The notes beneath the pieces were generated by a model that did no database searches, had not been told where the DNA came from, and saw only the letters and a program-made list of their open reading frames with translations. Made by a program: the position numbers and the translations under genes. A DNA stretch of 64,000 nucleotides from an uncultured Candidatus Saccharibacteria bacterium (GTDB lineage: Bacteria > Patescibacteriota > Saccharimonadia > Saccharimonadales > Saccharimonadaceae): positions 124,001 through 188,000 of the forward strand of contig CAMIMA010000002.1 of the NCBI GenBank assembly GCA_946222675.1, in the 5' to 3' direction. Below are positions 9,581 to 18,380 of the stretch, piece after piece. Each line of letters starts with the position of its first letter. The stretch's first letter is position 1.

Positions 9581-10831
9581 ATGTTAGACATTAAATTTAT
9601 TCGCAACAATGCCGAACTTGTCCAGAAGTCGGCCGATGCGAAGGGGTATAAAATCAACCTCAAGCGTCTCCTCGAGTTAGATGAGGCCAAGCGCAACCTT
9701 GGCCAGAAAATCGACCAAATGCGCTCTAAGCGCAACCAACTTGCAGCTGAGATGAAGGGTAAGGGCGGCAAGCCAAACCCAGAACTAGTAGCGGAAGGTA
9801 AGCAACTCAAGGCTGACCTCGCCAAGGAAGAGTCCGACCTCAAGGATATCTCCACCGAGCTGACCGACCTTATCAACCAAGTGCCGAACGTCATCTTTGA
9901 CGACGTCCCAATGGGTGGCGAAGAAGACAGCGTGCCCGTCAAGTACTGGGGCGACAAAAAGACCCACGGCGTTGACCACCTCGATTACGCCGTCGCGCGC
10001 GGTTGGGTTGACTTTGACCGCGGCGCCAAGGTTGCCGGCACTAAGTTCTATTACCTCAAGAACGAGCTCGCACTCCTTGAGAACGCGCTACTCCAATTTG
10101 GCATCAAGAAGGTGCTTGAGCACGGCTTCACATTTATGACCGTGCCACATATGGTCAACGGCCGCGTCTTCGCCGGCACCGGCTTCACGCCACGCACCAG
10201 CGACCAGAGCGACGAGTACTTTATTGAGCACGAAGACCTTGGCCTCATCGCCACTGCTGAGATGTCCATTACTGGTTACCACATGGATGAAATTATCGAC
10301 GAGAAAGACTTACCGATGTTCTACGCAGGCTACTCGCCATGCTACCGCAAGGAAGCGGGTGCTGCCGGCAAGCACACGCGTGGCCTCTTCCGTGTTCACC
10401 AGTTTAACAAGCTAGAAATGTATGCCTTCTGTCTGCCAGAGCAGAGCAAAGAGATTCACGAGAAGATTCGTGGCATCGAAGAGGAGATTTGGCAGGAACT
10501 CGGCATCCCATACCGCGTCATCAACATCGCCGCGGGCGACCTCGGCGCCCCAGCTGCCAAGAAGTACGACATTGAATACTGGAGCCCATACGACCAGACT
10601 TACCGCGAGCTCACCAGCTGTAGCAACTGTACCGACTTCCAAGCCAACACCGTCATGACTCGCGTCCGCCGCAAAGACGGCACCATTGAGAGCTTGCACA
10701 CCCTCAACGGCACCGCCATTAGCATGGCACGCACCATGGTGGCTGTCCTCGAGAACTACGCCCAAGATGGCGGCAAACTCGTAGTGCCAGAGCCACTCCG
10801 CCCATACCTTGGCGGCCGCAGCGAGCTATAG
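9581..10831 (+). CDS. serS: Seryl-tRNA synthetase
   Basis: Charges tRNA-Ser in the cytoplasm. 416 residues, the normal bacterial length. The N-terminal ~100 residues form the long helical arm (heptad-like KRNQLAAEMKGKGG region) that grips tRNA. Class II motif 2 is seen around SPCYRKEAG...TRGLFRVHQF and motif 3 around NGTAISMARTMVAVLENY. TAAAAT at 9569-9574 ends six bases before the ATG and no Shine-Dalgarno is visible, so a leaderless mRNA is likely. The hpf gene follows after its own promoter. Confidence 0.97.
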   Translation: MLDIKFIRNNAELVQKSADAKGYKINLKRLLELDEAKRNLGQKIDQMRSKRNQLAAEMKGKGGKPNPELVAEGKQLKADLAKEESDLKDISTELTDLINQVPNVIFDDVPMGGEEDSVPVKYWGDKKTHGVDHLDYAVARGWVDFDRGAKVAGTKFYYLKNELALLENALLQFGIKKVLEHGFTFMTVPHMVNGRVFAGTGFTPRTSDQSDEYFIEHEDLGLIATAEMSITGYHMDEIIDEKDLPMFYAGYSPCYRKEAGAAGKHTRGLFRVHQFNKLEMYAFCLPEQSKEIHEKIRGIEEEIWQELGIPYRVINIAAGDLGAPAAKKYDIEYWSPYDQTYRELTSCSNCTDFQANTVMTRVRRKDGTIESLHTLNGTAISMARTMVAVLENYAQDGGKLVVPEPLRPYLGGRSEL

Positions 10832-10882
10832 TATTTATGGCTAGTGTGCTATAATAGTAATATAACCTTAAGGAGGAACGCT

Positions 10883-11263
10883 ATGAGCGACAAACAGCTA
10901 AATATTGAAATCTCAGGCACTAACTACGATTTGACCAGCCGCGAGCGCGACTATATCCACAAGAAGTGTGCCAAGTTGATTGATTACATCCCACGTCACG
11001 GGCGCGAATCAGCCTTCGCTGCTGCCAAAGTGACCTTGATTAACCAGAAGAACGACAACAAGTACCAGTGCGACGTAGCTCTCACTCTACCAGACAAGAC
11101 TCTGTCAGCAAGCGAGACCGCGCCAAACGCCCTTGCTGCAATCGACATCATCGAGCAGAAGCTCCGCGGCCAAATTCGCCGCTACAAGACCGAGCGTCGT
11201 AACGATGGCGTCCGCACCGGTGGCATTATGGCCTTCATCAAGCGCTCACTGCGCCGCCGCTAA
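10883..11263 (+). CDS. hpf: Ribosome hibernation-promoting factor / RaiA family (short form)
   Basis: Binds the 30S subunit in the decoding channel to silence ribosomes in slow growth. 126 residues with the S30AE/HPF pattern: N-terminal ISGTNYDLTSRERDYIHKK, central basic strands, and a helix around DIIEQKLRGQIRRYKTERR. The long-form C-terminal dimerisation domain is absent. The start at 10883 follows a perfect AAGGAGGA ribosome site, and TATAAT (10850-10855) lies in the short gap after serS. Its own terminator follows. Confidence 0.85.
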   Translation: MSDKQLNIEISGTNYDLTSRERDYIHKKCAKLIDYIPRHGRESAFAAAKVTLINQKNDNKYQCDVALTLPDKTLSASETAPNALAAIDIIEQKLRGQIRRYKTERRNDGVRTGGIMAFIKRSLRRR

Positions 11264-11273
11264 ACTAAACTGA

Positions 11274-11297
11274 AGCCCCTCTAGGAAGGGGCTTTTT
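11274..11297 (+). terminator. Rho-independent terminator after hpf
   Basis: AGCCCCT/AGGGGCT stem with loop ctagga and five T. Confidence 0.85.
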
Positions 11298-11341
11298 CTA
11301 CTAAAAAAGAGTCGTTAAGGCACGACTCAAGCCATTTGGGC

Positions 11342-11791
11342 TTACGCCCAAGTTATTAGGTTAAAAACAGTTATATTAAATATCGCTAAAGCAATACTAG
11401 CTAACACCGCACAACCGTGCACCGTCTCCAAGCTACTTGGCGACGCAGACAACAGTGAGCCTAAGCACAGCATGGCAGCTATTGCCGCCACTGCCATCAC
11501 GTCACGATTGCAGTTTATCTTGCACGGCGCTGCCGTTGGCAGCTGGCTATGCTTCGATGGCCGCCACATCACGTAAAACGAACCGTAGCAGCCAATTAAC
11601 GTGAGTATTATACCTATACCGAAAAAATTGCTCCAGACAGCATCTCCGCTCAGCGACCTCAGCCGCAATGCCGCGCAGACCAACATTGTCATAGCAATTT
11701 TGCTAACGAGTAAACCGAACAGAAAATACAGCCGGCAGGCAAGTGTGGACCCGCGCCACCGCTCAAAAAATCGATCCAAGACCTTAGCCAT
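11342..11791 (-). CDS. Hypothetical four-pass membrane protein
   Basis: 149 residues with four hydrophobic segments (roughly 20-42, 53-74, 92-113, 123-146) separated by short basic loops; family not recognised. The ATG has a GGAGG site upstream, and a minus-strand TATAAT lies at 11844-11849 with TTGCGC 17 bp further up. It is divergent from secA across about 160 bp. No hint of function beyond membrane location. Confidence 0.65.
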   Translation of the reverse strand: MAKVLDRFFERWRGSTLACRLYFLFGLLVSKIAMTMLVCAALRLRSLSGDAVWSNFFGIGIILTLIGCYGSFYVMWRPSKHSQLPTAAPCKINCNRDVMAVAAIAAMLCLGSLLSASPSSLETVHGCAVLASIALAIFNITVFNLITWA

Positions 11792-11950
11792 TTTTTAACC
11801 TCCATTGCGTAATGTACATGCACCATTGTGGCACAATGCTCATATTATAACACAATCAAGCGTATTGCGCAAAAGCTAATACTATAGTCAAACAGGGGAT
11901 GGTTGTGCTATAATTAAAGCTGTATCACATAAGTGAGGGAGAAATAATTA

Positions 11951-14872
11951 ATGCCAACCAAAGACAAAGTCCTCGGAAAGGTGTTCGGCGACCCACAAAA
12001 GAAGATTGTGAAGCGCCTACGCAAACGAGTTGACGAAATCAATGCTTTAAGCGATAAGTATGCCAATATGACTGACGCGGAACTAGCCAAGCAAACGGCT
12101 ATTTTGCGCCAGCGCCTAGAAGAAATTCAGCGCAAACACGCCTTGACCACAACCAAGGCAACCAAGACGACGAAAAAGTCGAGCGATGTCCTCGCGGCCG
12201 ACGCCGCCGAGCGCAAACTGGTCAACAAGCTCAGTGAAGCCGACCGTGAGCGCTACGCTAAAGTCGGTACCGCCACCATCGACGACTTCAACGCCATTGA
12301 TGCCATTCGCGCGCGCCGCGCTAGCCTGCGCCGCAAGGATGCTCTAAACGAAATCTTGCCTGACGCCTTCGCGCTCGTCCGCGAGATGTCAACCCGCGTC
12401 CTCGGCCAGCGTCAGTACGACGTGCAGCTCATGGGTGGAATCGTCCTCCACGAGGGCAACATTGCCGAGATGCGCACCGGTGAAGGTAAGACCTTGGTCG
12501 CAACCGCGCCAATTTACCTCAACGCCTTAACCGGCCGCGGCGTTCACATGGTGACCGTCAACGATTACCTCGCCCAGCTCCACGGCGGCTGGATGGGCAA
12601 GCTCTACCACGCACTTGGCCTTAGTACCGGCGTAATTATTAACGAGCAGAGCTTTATTTACGACCCTGAGTACGAAAACACCGACCACTACGACAAGCGT
12701 ATGTCGCACCTCAAACCGTGCTCGCGCAAGGAAGCCTATGCTGCCGACATTACCTACGGCACCAACAATGAATTCGGCTTCGACTACTTGCGCGACAACA
12801 TGGTGAGTGAGCCAAGCCTACTGCGCCAGCGCGAACTAAACTTCGCTATCGTCGATGAGGTCGACTCCATTTTGATTGACGAAGCACGTACGCCGCTAAT
12901 TATTTCCGCGCCAGCCGCCGACAATCCTGACCTATACATTAAGTTCGCCGCCATTGTTGACCAGCTCACCCCGCCAAGCAAGGTGATTACCAAGCATGGC
13001 CTAATGAACCCATTCACGGGCAAGCCAATTGACCCAGACGACGACGAAGAGCCAGACGGCGATTATGAGGTTGATGAGAAGCGCCACTCAGTCGCTTTGA
13101 CCGACCAAGGTGTTGAGAAGGTAGAGAAGCTCCTCGGCCTGAAGAATCTCTTCTCGCCAGAGCACATCCGCAGCGTTTACCACCTCGACCAAGCTCTTAA
13201 GGCGCGCGCTCTCTTTAAGCGCGACAAGGATTACGTAGTAACCTCTGACGGCGAAGTCATCATTGTCGATGAATTCACCGGCCGCTTGATGAAGGGTCGC
13301 CGTTATAGCGAAGGTCTCCACCAGGCAATTGAGGCTAAGGAGCACGTCACCGTGCGTCAGGAGTCTCAAACTCTCGCCACCATTTCGTTCCAGAACTACT
13401 TCCGCCTTTACGACAAGCTTTCCGGCATGACCGGTACGGCATTTACTGAGGCCGAGGAGTTCCAGCAGATTTATGGTCTCGATGTTATTCAGATTCCAAC
13501 CAACCGTGTCCCACAGCGCCAAGACCACCAAGACATGATTTTCAAGTCAGAGCGCGCCAAGATTAACTACATCGTCAAGATGGTAGCTAACTACCACAAG
13601 CAGGGGCGACCAGTGCTGATTGGTTCCGCCTCAATTGCCAAGAACGAGCTCATTAGCGCCGCTCTCGACAAGGCAGGGCTTAAGCACGAAACGCTGAACG
13701 CGAAGAACAACGAGCGTGAAGCTGAGATTATCGCCCGCGCCGGTCAGCCGGGTGCTATCACCCTCGCCACCAACATTGCCGGCCGTGGTACCGATATCAT
13801 GCTCGGCGAAGGCGTAGCCGACAAGGGCGGTCTCGTGGTGATTGGTTCCGAGCGTCATGAGTCGCGTCGTATCGACAACCAGCTCCGCGGTCGTTGTGGC
13901 CGTCAGGGCGACCCAGGCGACACCTACTTCTGCGTGTCCACTCAAGACGACCTAATGCGCATTTACCAAGGCGAGCGCATTGCTTCCACCATGGAGCGCA
14001 TGGGCTTCCCAGATGATGTGCCACTAAAGAACCGCGCCCTCACCAAGATTTTGGAGGCCGCACAAAAGCGCGTGGAAGGCTTCAGCTTCGACACCCGCAA
14101 GAACGTGGTGCAGTACGATAACGTTATCAACCGCCACCGCAAGGTGGTCTACGGCATCCGCCGCAAGATTTTGAAGGGTGACGATATCTCGCCAGAGATT
14201 CTTCGCCTCGCCGACGCCTTCGTTACCGACCTCTTGAAGCGCTACAGCAAGAAGCACATTGACGAAGTCACCGAGAAGTTCACCGACGTTTTCCCACTTG
14301 ACCTCGACCAAGCCAAGTCCATTGTCGCCATCAAGAACGACAAGAAGCGCCTCACCGCCGCCCGCAAAGCCATCCTCACACTTTACGACCTCAAGGAAGA
14401 CGAGTTGGGCGACGAGCTGCTCCGCGGTGCCGAGCGCGAAGTCTACATGCAGGTACTCGATGTCCTCTGGATGCAGCACCTCGAGAACATGCAACACCTC
14501 CGCGAAGGCATTCACTGGCGCAGTGTCGGTCAACGCGACCCACTCGTGGAATACCGCATGGAGAGCCAAAAGCTATTCGAGTCTTTGCAGCACAACTTGC
14601 AGGTTGAAGTCCTTTCGGTAGTCTTTAACCTCCACCGCAACGACGTCAACGCCGACCAAGTCACCGACGACACCTATGACAGTGACCTCACTAAGGCCGC
14701 CGAAAGTGCCGTTGAGCGGGGCGTCAACGAAGCCGCCGAGCCAACCGAGCGAATCGATAGCGACGACTTTAAGGTGAAGCCGCAAGACGACCAAGCCAAA
14801 AACCGCGCGCGCCGCGTGGCTCAGAAGAAGAAAAAGCAAGAGCGCCAGAACCGCAAGAAGGGCCGCAAGTAA
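11951..14872 (+). CDS. secA: Preprotein translocase ATPase SecA
   Basis: Motor of the Sec secretion pathway. 973 residues. Walker A TGEGKT is near residue 176; DYLAQ, the DEVDSILIDEARTPL block, the SEGLHQAIEAKE region, AGRGTDI and LRGRCGRQGDPG all match SecA. The N-terminus carries an insertion of about 70 residues between ILRQRLEEI and LNEILPDAF, rich in Lys/Thr then Ala/Arg, absent from typical SecA. The C-terminus ends in a basic Lys/Arg/Gln tail without the Cys zinc finger. TATAAT at 11909-11914 and GAGGGAG before the ATG indicate a leadered, monocistronic gene. Confidence 0.97.
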   Translation: MPTKDKVLGKVFGDPQKKIVKRLRKRVDEINALSDKYANMTDAELAKQTAILRQRLEEIQRKHALTTTKATKTTKKSSDVLAADAAERKLVNKLSEADRERYAKVGTATIDDFNAIDAIRARRASLRRKDALNEILPDAFALVREMSTRVLGQRQYDVQLMGGIVLHEGNIAEMRTGEGKTLVATAPIYLNALTGRGVHMVTVNDYLAQLHGGWMGKLYHALGLSTGVIINEQSFIYDPEYENTDHYDKRMSHLKPCSRKEAYAADITYGTNNEFGFDYLRDNMVSEPSLLRQRELNFAIVDEVDSILIDEARTPLIISAPAADNPDLYIKFAAIVDQLTPPSKVITKHGLMNPFTGKPIDPDDDEEPDGDYEVDEKRHSVALTDQGVEKVEKLLGLKNLFSPEHIRSVYHLDQALKARALFKRDKDYVVTSDGEVIIVDEFTGRLMKGRRYSEGLHQAIEAKEHVTVRQESQTLATISFQNYFRLYDKLSGMTGTAFTEAEEFQQIYGLDVIQIPTNRVPQRQDHQDMIFKSERAKINYIVKMVANYHKQGRPVLIGSASIAKNELISAALDKAGLKHETLNAKNNEREAEIIARAGQPGAITLATNIAGRGTDIMLGEGVADKGGLVVIGSERHESRRIDNQLRGRCGRQGDPGDTYFCVSTQDDLMRIYQGERIASTMERMGFPDDVPLKNRALTKILEAAQKRVEGFSFDTRKNVVQYDNVINRHRKVVYGIRRKILKGDDISPEILRLADAFVTDLLKRYSKKHIDEVTEKFTDVFPLDLDQAKSIVAIKNDKKRLTAARKAILTLYDLKEDELGDELLRGAEREVYMQVLDVLWMQHLENMQHLREGIHWRSVGQRDPLVEYRMESQKLFESLQHNLQVEVLSVVFNLHRNDVNADQVTDDTYDSDLTKAAESAVERGVNEAAEPTERIDSDDFKVKPQDDQAKNRARRVAQKKKKQERQNRKKGRK

Positions 14873-14900
14873 GGCAAACGCATTGCAGTGGTGCTAACAA

Positions 14901-14930
14901 AAATTCCCCTCCTAGATTATCTAGGAGGGG
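14901..14930 (-). terminator. Terminator of the 14941 array gene (possibly also secA)
   Basis: Perfect stem CCCCTCCTAG/CTAGGAGGGG with loop attat. The minus-strand product ends in a T run. It may also act on secA from the other side. Confidence 0.85.
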
Positions 14931-14940
14931 ATGGCTAATT

Positions 14941-15909
14941 TTAGATGTCAAGATGTATCCAGGACATCATAGTTTCTCTTGGATAAAGTACGTCAGGTAA
15001 GCCATAGTTGCCTTGAATGCGACTTTGGTACTTAGCTATCTGATCAAGCTTTTCGTCATCACATTTAGATTGCTTAAGATACTCAAATACCAGCCAACCA
15101 TGGAGCTTATCATGGTCTGCACGACTAGCACATAAAACCGGCTCCATGCAGTACTGCACTACCTCTCGTACTCTGCCGTCAGAACCACGCTGGCTAGTTA
15201 CCATCTTAAACACCTTATCAACGTTTTGGCGATCAAATAACGTCATCGTATCGTCAATACACACATCATGCCCATATACATCCTCTATATCCATAATATT
15301 GCTAATACCAGTGGGGCTATAGTAGTCAGCCATACCCGGAAAATGTGTGGGTTTATTGCAAGTATTTAGCACAACAAACCAGTTATCATAATCGTCATCG
15401 CTATCAACGCGATACTCTCGCCTTAATTTACGCGCCACTGCGTCGCGTTCGTTATCCACAAGCGGAACAATAGAGACAGTTTGCAGCTCAGGCTCATCAG
15501 GATTAGTTGGATTTACAGCTTTGCCGTCCACGCGCCATCTAAGTGAGAACATCTTATTGCTAAGACCATCAATTGTTGACTTGTCAACAAGCTTGCGCGG
15601 CTGATAGGTGCCGCCGTAGTACGAAATGGGCTGATCGCTTGCTAGTGGCTTTGCAAACAATACTATACTAGTATTAGTACCATTATTGACAGTTCGTTCT
15701 ATCATAGTCGCCATATATACCTGACCAGGCTTACCATTCATCAGCGGTACACCTGTATCTGTATCTGGATCTGGATCTAGAGTTACGCCCATCGCCTTAG
15801 CGAACTTATCCAATACTGAGGGAAGACCCTTTTCTAGTTTTTCACGCTTTGCAAAACTAAGCTTAGACAAGTCAAACCCAGTGAAGGTATCGATCGTAAT
15901 TTTAGCCAT
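14941..15909 (-). CDS. FDR-repeat array protein, divergent subgroup (a)
   Basis: 322 residues, function unknown. The C-terminal half has the array signature (WFVVLNTCNK ... MTLFDRQNVDKVFKMV ... CMEPVLC). The N-terminal half is different: a helix LDKFAKAMGVTLD, an Asp-rich DPDPDTDTG stretch and a second strand-rich region (IVLFAKPLASDQ). The LDKFA-AMGVT block recurs in the 20425 gene, and the DRQNVDK block in 18381 and 20425, defining a three-gene subgroup. No signal peptide or membrane segment. ATG 15909 follows AAAGGTGG. It is the last gene of the array in the direction of transcription. Confidence 0.7.
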   Translation of the reverse strand: MAKITIDTFTGFDLSKLSFAKREKLEKGLPSVLDKFAKAMGVTLDPDPDTDTGVPLMNGKPGQVYMATMIERTVNNGTNTSIVLFAKPLASDQPISYYGGTYQPRKLVDKSTIDGLSNKMFSLRWRVDGKAVNPTNPDEPELQTVSIVPLVDNERDAVARKLRREYRVDSDDDYDNWFVVLNTCNKPTHFPGMADYYSPTGISNIMDIEDVYGHDVCIDDTMTLFDRQNVDKVFKMVTSQRGSDGRVREVVQYCMEPVLCASRADHDKLHGWLVFEYLKQSKCDDEKLDQIAKYQSRIQGNYGLPDVLYPRETMMSWIHLDI

Positions 15910-15992
15910 TGTAAGGTACCACCTTTCGGTCGTTAGGCTACCCAGTGCAGCCTAGTCATTGCTATTATACAAGTTTACACCGAATTTGTCAA
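15910..15992 (-). promoter_or_regulatory. Promoter and leader of the 14941 gene
   Basis: TTGACA (15987-15992), 17 bp, TATAAT (15964-15969). The leader folds TAGGCT/AGCCTA and ends CCGAAAGGTGGTACCTTACA before the ATG. Confidence 0.8.
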
Positions 15993-16016
15993 TGACATTG
16001 CAGTGGTAAAAATTAA

Positions 16017-16039
16017 AACCACCCCATAATGGGGTGGTT
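16017..16039 (-). terminator. Terminator left with the decayed array copy
   Basis: AACCACCCC/GGGGTGGTT stem, almost identical to the terminator at 17285 below the 17323 gene. Confidence 0.75.
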
Positions 16040-16051
16040 AGTAGTTGAAAT

Positions 16052-16235
16052 CTACAGCTTTACCGCCAAGCGGTACTTACATTCGTTTGCGCTCAGCGCC
16101 AAATTGGCATGATAGTGAATTAGTGGCAATGGCAATGGGTCGTCCGAACGCTGGTCTGTAGAAGTCAATCTGGTAGCGTGGCGCCATCTCGCAACGCACA
16201 ATGTCGCCGCGCTCCAAGTCAGAGCAGCAGAGCTG
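16052..16235 (-). pseudogene. Remnant of an array gene (internal deletion, frameshift)
   Basis: The C-terminal piece (about 16052-16150) translates to DDPLPLPLIHYHANLALSAN and onward to the stop, matching DDPLPLQLVYYRDNAALSAN at the end of the 17323 gene. Directly upstream, about 16165-16215 encodes IVRCEMAPRYQID in another frame, matching IVRCEMAPRYQID from the first unit of the same gene. About 500 bp between these segments are missing and the join is out of frame. No promoter remains: the terminator of the next gene lies right upstream. A 62-codon ORF over it (16077-16265) is accidental. Confidence 0.8.
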
Positions 16236-16243
16236 AGCTAATA

Positions 16244-16276
16244 AAATACCCCTAGCGACTATCACTAGGGGTATTT
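16244..16276 (-). terminator. Terminator of the 16285 gene
   Basis: AAATACCCCTAG/CTAGGGGTATTT, a 12-bp perfect stem. Confidence 0.85.
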
Positions 16277-16284
16277 GGTAGAGA

Positions 16285-17175
16285 TTATAACTGAAGGTTA
16301 TCTAAGTACATTCGCACAATACTGTGCTCGTGCAAGATTCTCGGGTTGGCGATGCAAGGCACTAGCTCTAGTGACACCACGTTTGCATTCAGTTCATGCG
16401 CGTACTGCGGCAACAAGACTTGGCGCGCAAGACGCTTAACTTCGGCCTCAGTTGGCGCTACCGCCGACAGTTGCCGAACTGGCGTCATAAAGTATTCGCT
16501 CGGCGTATCGTTATAAAAATTACGTACGTGAAGCGACTCTAGCGACTGCCGGTCGAACAAGTAAATCATACTCGTACCATTTTTGTCGCCCGCCATCCGA
16601 CCGTAAAATACCGCAAACCGCGACCGCTCAAATACGCCGTTATAGTACTCACATACCGCCTTATAGATGCTCTGTCGCCACTGTGGCAGCTCATCCGCCA
16701 CGCGGTCAATTGTCGAACACTCCCAGCTCCGATTGTACGGCGCCGCATTCAGCACCATGCGCACATCAGTGCTGCAAGTCGTCTCCAGCCAACGCAAGTA
16801 AATGCGCTCACCAGTAGTGGTCAGCTTCTGCGCGTCGCGCCATTTAGCGTTAAACTGCTTGAGCTGCTGACAAACACCACGCATAATTGCGTCGCGGTCG
16901 GTGTACGGTTTTACCGTCAGACCGCCAAACGGCATCAGCTCGTAGCGCAGGCACTTACCACCCACATCACACACGCGCCAAGTCCGCCGATAATCCAAAC
17001 GGTCAAACAGGTAAACTAAATTGCTCTCTGTACCATCGGCATCATAGACATTCATCAGCCACGGCTCGTAGCGGTCACGCTCCGCGCTGGCTGCTTTCAC
17101 TCGAATCCGCTGCAACACATCACCTTCATCGCCACCCTGAAGCGGCATCGGTTCAGCTATCTCCATTTTTACCAT
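16285..17175 (-). CDS. FDR-repeat array protein, two units (c)
   Basis: 296 residues, family not recognised. Unit 1 starts RYEPWLMNVYDADG (residue 35) and reaches VYLFDR (residues 54-59), then RYELMPFGG and FNAKWRDAQ. Unit 2 starts RFAVFYGRMAG, reaches MIYLFDRQS, then FMTPVRQL. It ends in IVRMYLDNLQL, the L-x-L-D end common to the array. The start MVKMEIAEP at 17175 is chosen because AAAGGTGG and the conserved GGTACATTACA leader sit right before it; a frame extension to 17238 overlaps the promoter. No signal peptide. N-terminal MEIAEP matches M-x-EIVEP of its neighbours. Confidence 0.75.
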   Translation of the reverse strand: MVKMEIAEPMPLQGGDEGDVLQRIRVKAASAERDRYEPWLMNVYDADGTESNLVYLFDRLDYRRTWRVCDVGGKCLRYELMPFGGLTVKPYTDRDAIMRGVCQQLKQFNAKWRDAQKLTTTGERIYLRWLETTCSTDVRMVLNAAPYNRSWECSTIDRVADELPQWRQSIYKAVCEYYNGVFERSRFAVFYGRMAGDKNGTSMIYLFDRQSLESLHVRNFYNDTPSEYFMTPVRQLSAVAPTEAEVKRLARQVLLPQYAHELNANVVSLELVPCIANPRILHEHSIVRMYLDNLQL

Positions 17176-17258
17176 TGTAATGTACCACCTTTCGGCTGTT
17201 AGGCCACCCAACGCAGCCCAATTGTTGCAATTATACAAGCTTACGCCACATTTGTCAA
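17176..17258 (-). promoter_or_regulatory. Promoter and leader of the 16285 gene
   Basis: TTGACA (17253-17258), 17 bp, TATAAT (17230-17235). The leader is a near-copy of the one before the 14941 gene and ends CCGAAAGGTGGTACATTACA. Confidence 0.8.
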
Positions 17259-17284
17259 TGACATTACAGAGGTGGCAAAGTTAA

Positions 17285-17307
17285 AACCACCCCATAACGG
17301 GGTGGTT
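17285..17307 (-). terminator. Terminator of the 17323 gene
   Basis: AACCACCCC/GGGGTGGTT with loop ataac. Confidence 0.85.
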
Positions 17308-17322
17308 AGTAGTTGGAATCAA

Positions 17323-18207
17323 TTACAGCTTTACCGCCAAACGGTACTCACATTCATTTGCGCTCAGCGCTGCATTATCACGATAGTACACAAGCTGCAA
17401 TGGCAGTGGGTCATCGGCGCGCTGGTCGCTACGCCATTTGGCGTTAATATGACCGAGGTAGTAAATAGCAGCGCGCTTCACTTCATCATAGTCTGGTTCA
17501 CCAGGCAAGAGAATAGTCATGATATCCTGCACATAGTGCTGAGGACGACAGCGGCCAACTAAATTACGTACGCGACGCAAGTTCTTTATCTCATGACGGT
17601 CAAACAGCGACAATCGCACCATCTTTTCACCCTCATAATCGAGCACCGCATAGTAAGCAATGTAACGGTCTTGGCCATTTCGCCAATTGTAATTATTGCG
17701 CATACGCTGCTTAAACTTCTTCACAAAAGCTTGGCTGATTTGGTCAATCAAGATACGCGGATGCGATTCTCTAGCATATAAGCCACGGTCAAGCACAGTA
17801 ATGCGCGCCTCCGAACTATCGTAATTGCTCGTAATGGCAGAGTAGGTGACATCAATATCATTTTGATTCTGAGACCACTCGCGGTCGACTTTTGAAAGAC
17901 GCGACCGAATAGCCTTCAAGATGTCGTCTGAACAAGCTTGTCCATAGAGGTCAATCTGGTAGCGTGGCGCCATCTCACAACGCACAATTCCGCCGCCCTC
18001 ATTGCAGACTAGTGCCGCGTGGTCAACCGACATCCGGTCAAAAATCGCCACAGTCGACACCTTCCTACTCGGGCAAGAGCAGTCATATGCAACCGCCACA
18101 TAACGGTCAAGCGGGCCATCAGGACCATAGCCCTCTTCGAGGCGCTGACGAATATTCGCCATCATACCATCGCTCAGGTTCTTCACCGATTCTACAATTT
18201 CCAACAT
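17323..18207 (-). CDS. FDR-repeat array protein, two units (d)
   Basis: 294 residues. The internal duplication is clearest here: unit 1 RYVAVAYDCSC ... VAIFDRMS ... RCEMAPRYQID ... DREWSQNQ; unit 2 RYIAYYAVLDY ... LSLFDRHE ... HYVQDIM ... NAKWRSDQ. It begins MLEIVESV, the array's common opening, and ends EYRLAVKL. No export signal. The decayed copy at 16052-16235 derives from this gene or a sister. Function unknown; the repeated strand-rich units suggest a binding or structural protein rather than an enzyme, which is inference only. Confidence 0.75.
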   Translation of the reverse strand: MLEIVESVKNLSDGMMANIRQRLEEGYGPDGPLDRYVAVAYDCSCPSRKVSTVAIFDRMSVDHAALVCNEGGGIVRCEMAPRYQIDLYGQACSDDILKAIRSRLSKVDREWSQNQNDIDVTYSAITSNYDSSEARITVLDRGLYARESHPRILIDQISQAFVKKFKQRMRNNYNWRNGQDRYIAYYAVLDYEGEKMVRLSLFDRHEIKNLRRVRNLVGRCRPQHYVQDIMTILLPGEPDYDEVKRAAIYYLGHINAKWRSDQRADDPLPLQLVYYRDNAALSANECEYRLAVKL

Positions 18208-18291
18208 TTAATGTACCACCTTCCTAAGGTCTGGGGCTACCCAATGTAGCCCAATACTCTACATTATACAAGAAAAAAGCATAATTGTCAA
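18208..18291 (-). promoter_or_regulatory. Promoter and leader of the 17323 gene
   Basis: TTGACA (18286-18291), 17 bp, TATAAT (18263-18268). Leader hairpin GGGCTAC/GTAGCCC, then GGAAGGTGGTACATTAA before ATG. Confidence 0.8.
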
Positions 18292-18342
18292 TAAGATAAG
18301 CTCTAACGTCAAGCCAAAATCGAACAACCGACAACAAGAAAA

Positions 18343-18367
18343 AGCTCCTAGCGTAACGCTGGGAGCT
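18343..18367 (-). terminator. Terminator of the 18381 gene
   Basis: AGCTCCtAGCG/CGCTgGGAGCT with loop taa and an A-run on its left (T-run on the minus strand). Confidence 0.8.
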
Positions 18368-18380
18368 ATGGCTTTAATTA

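Noticed and set aside
16077..16265. 62-codon minus-strand ORF as a gene
   Set aside because: It spans two out-of-frame remnants of an array gene and runs into a terminator; no promoter or ribosome site.
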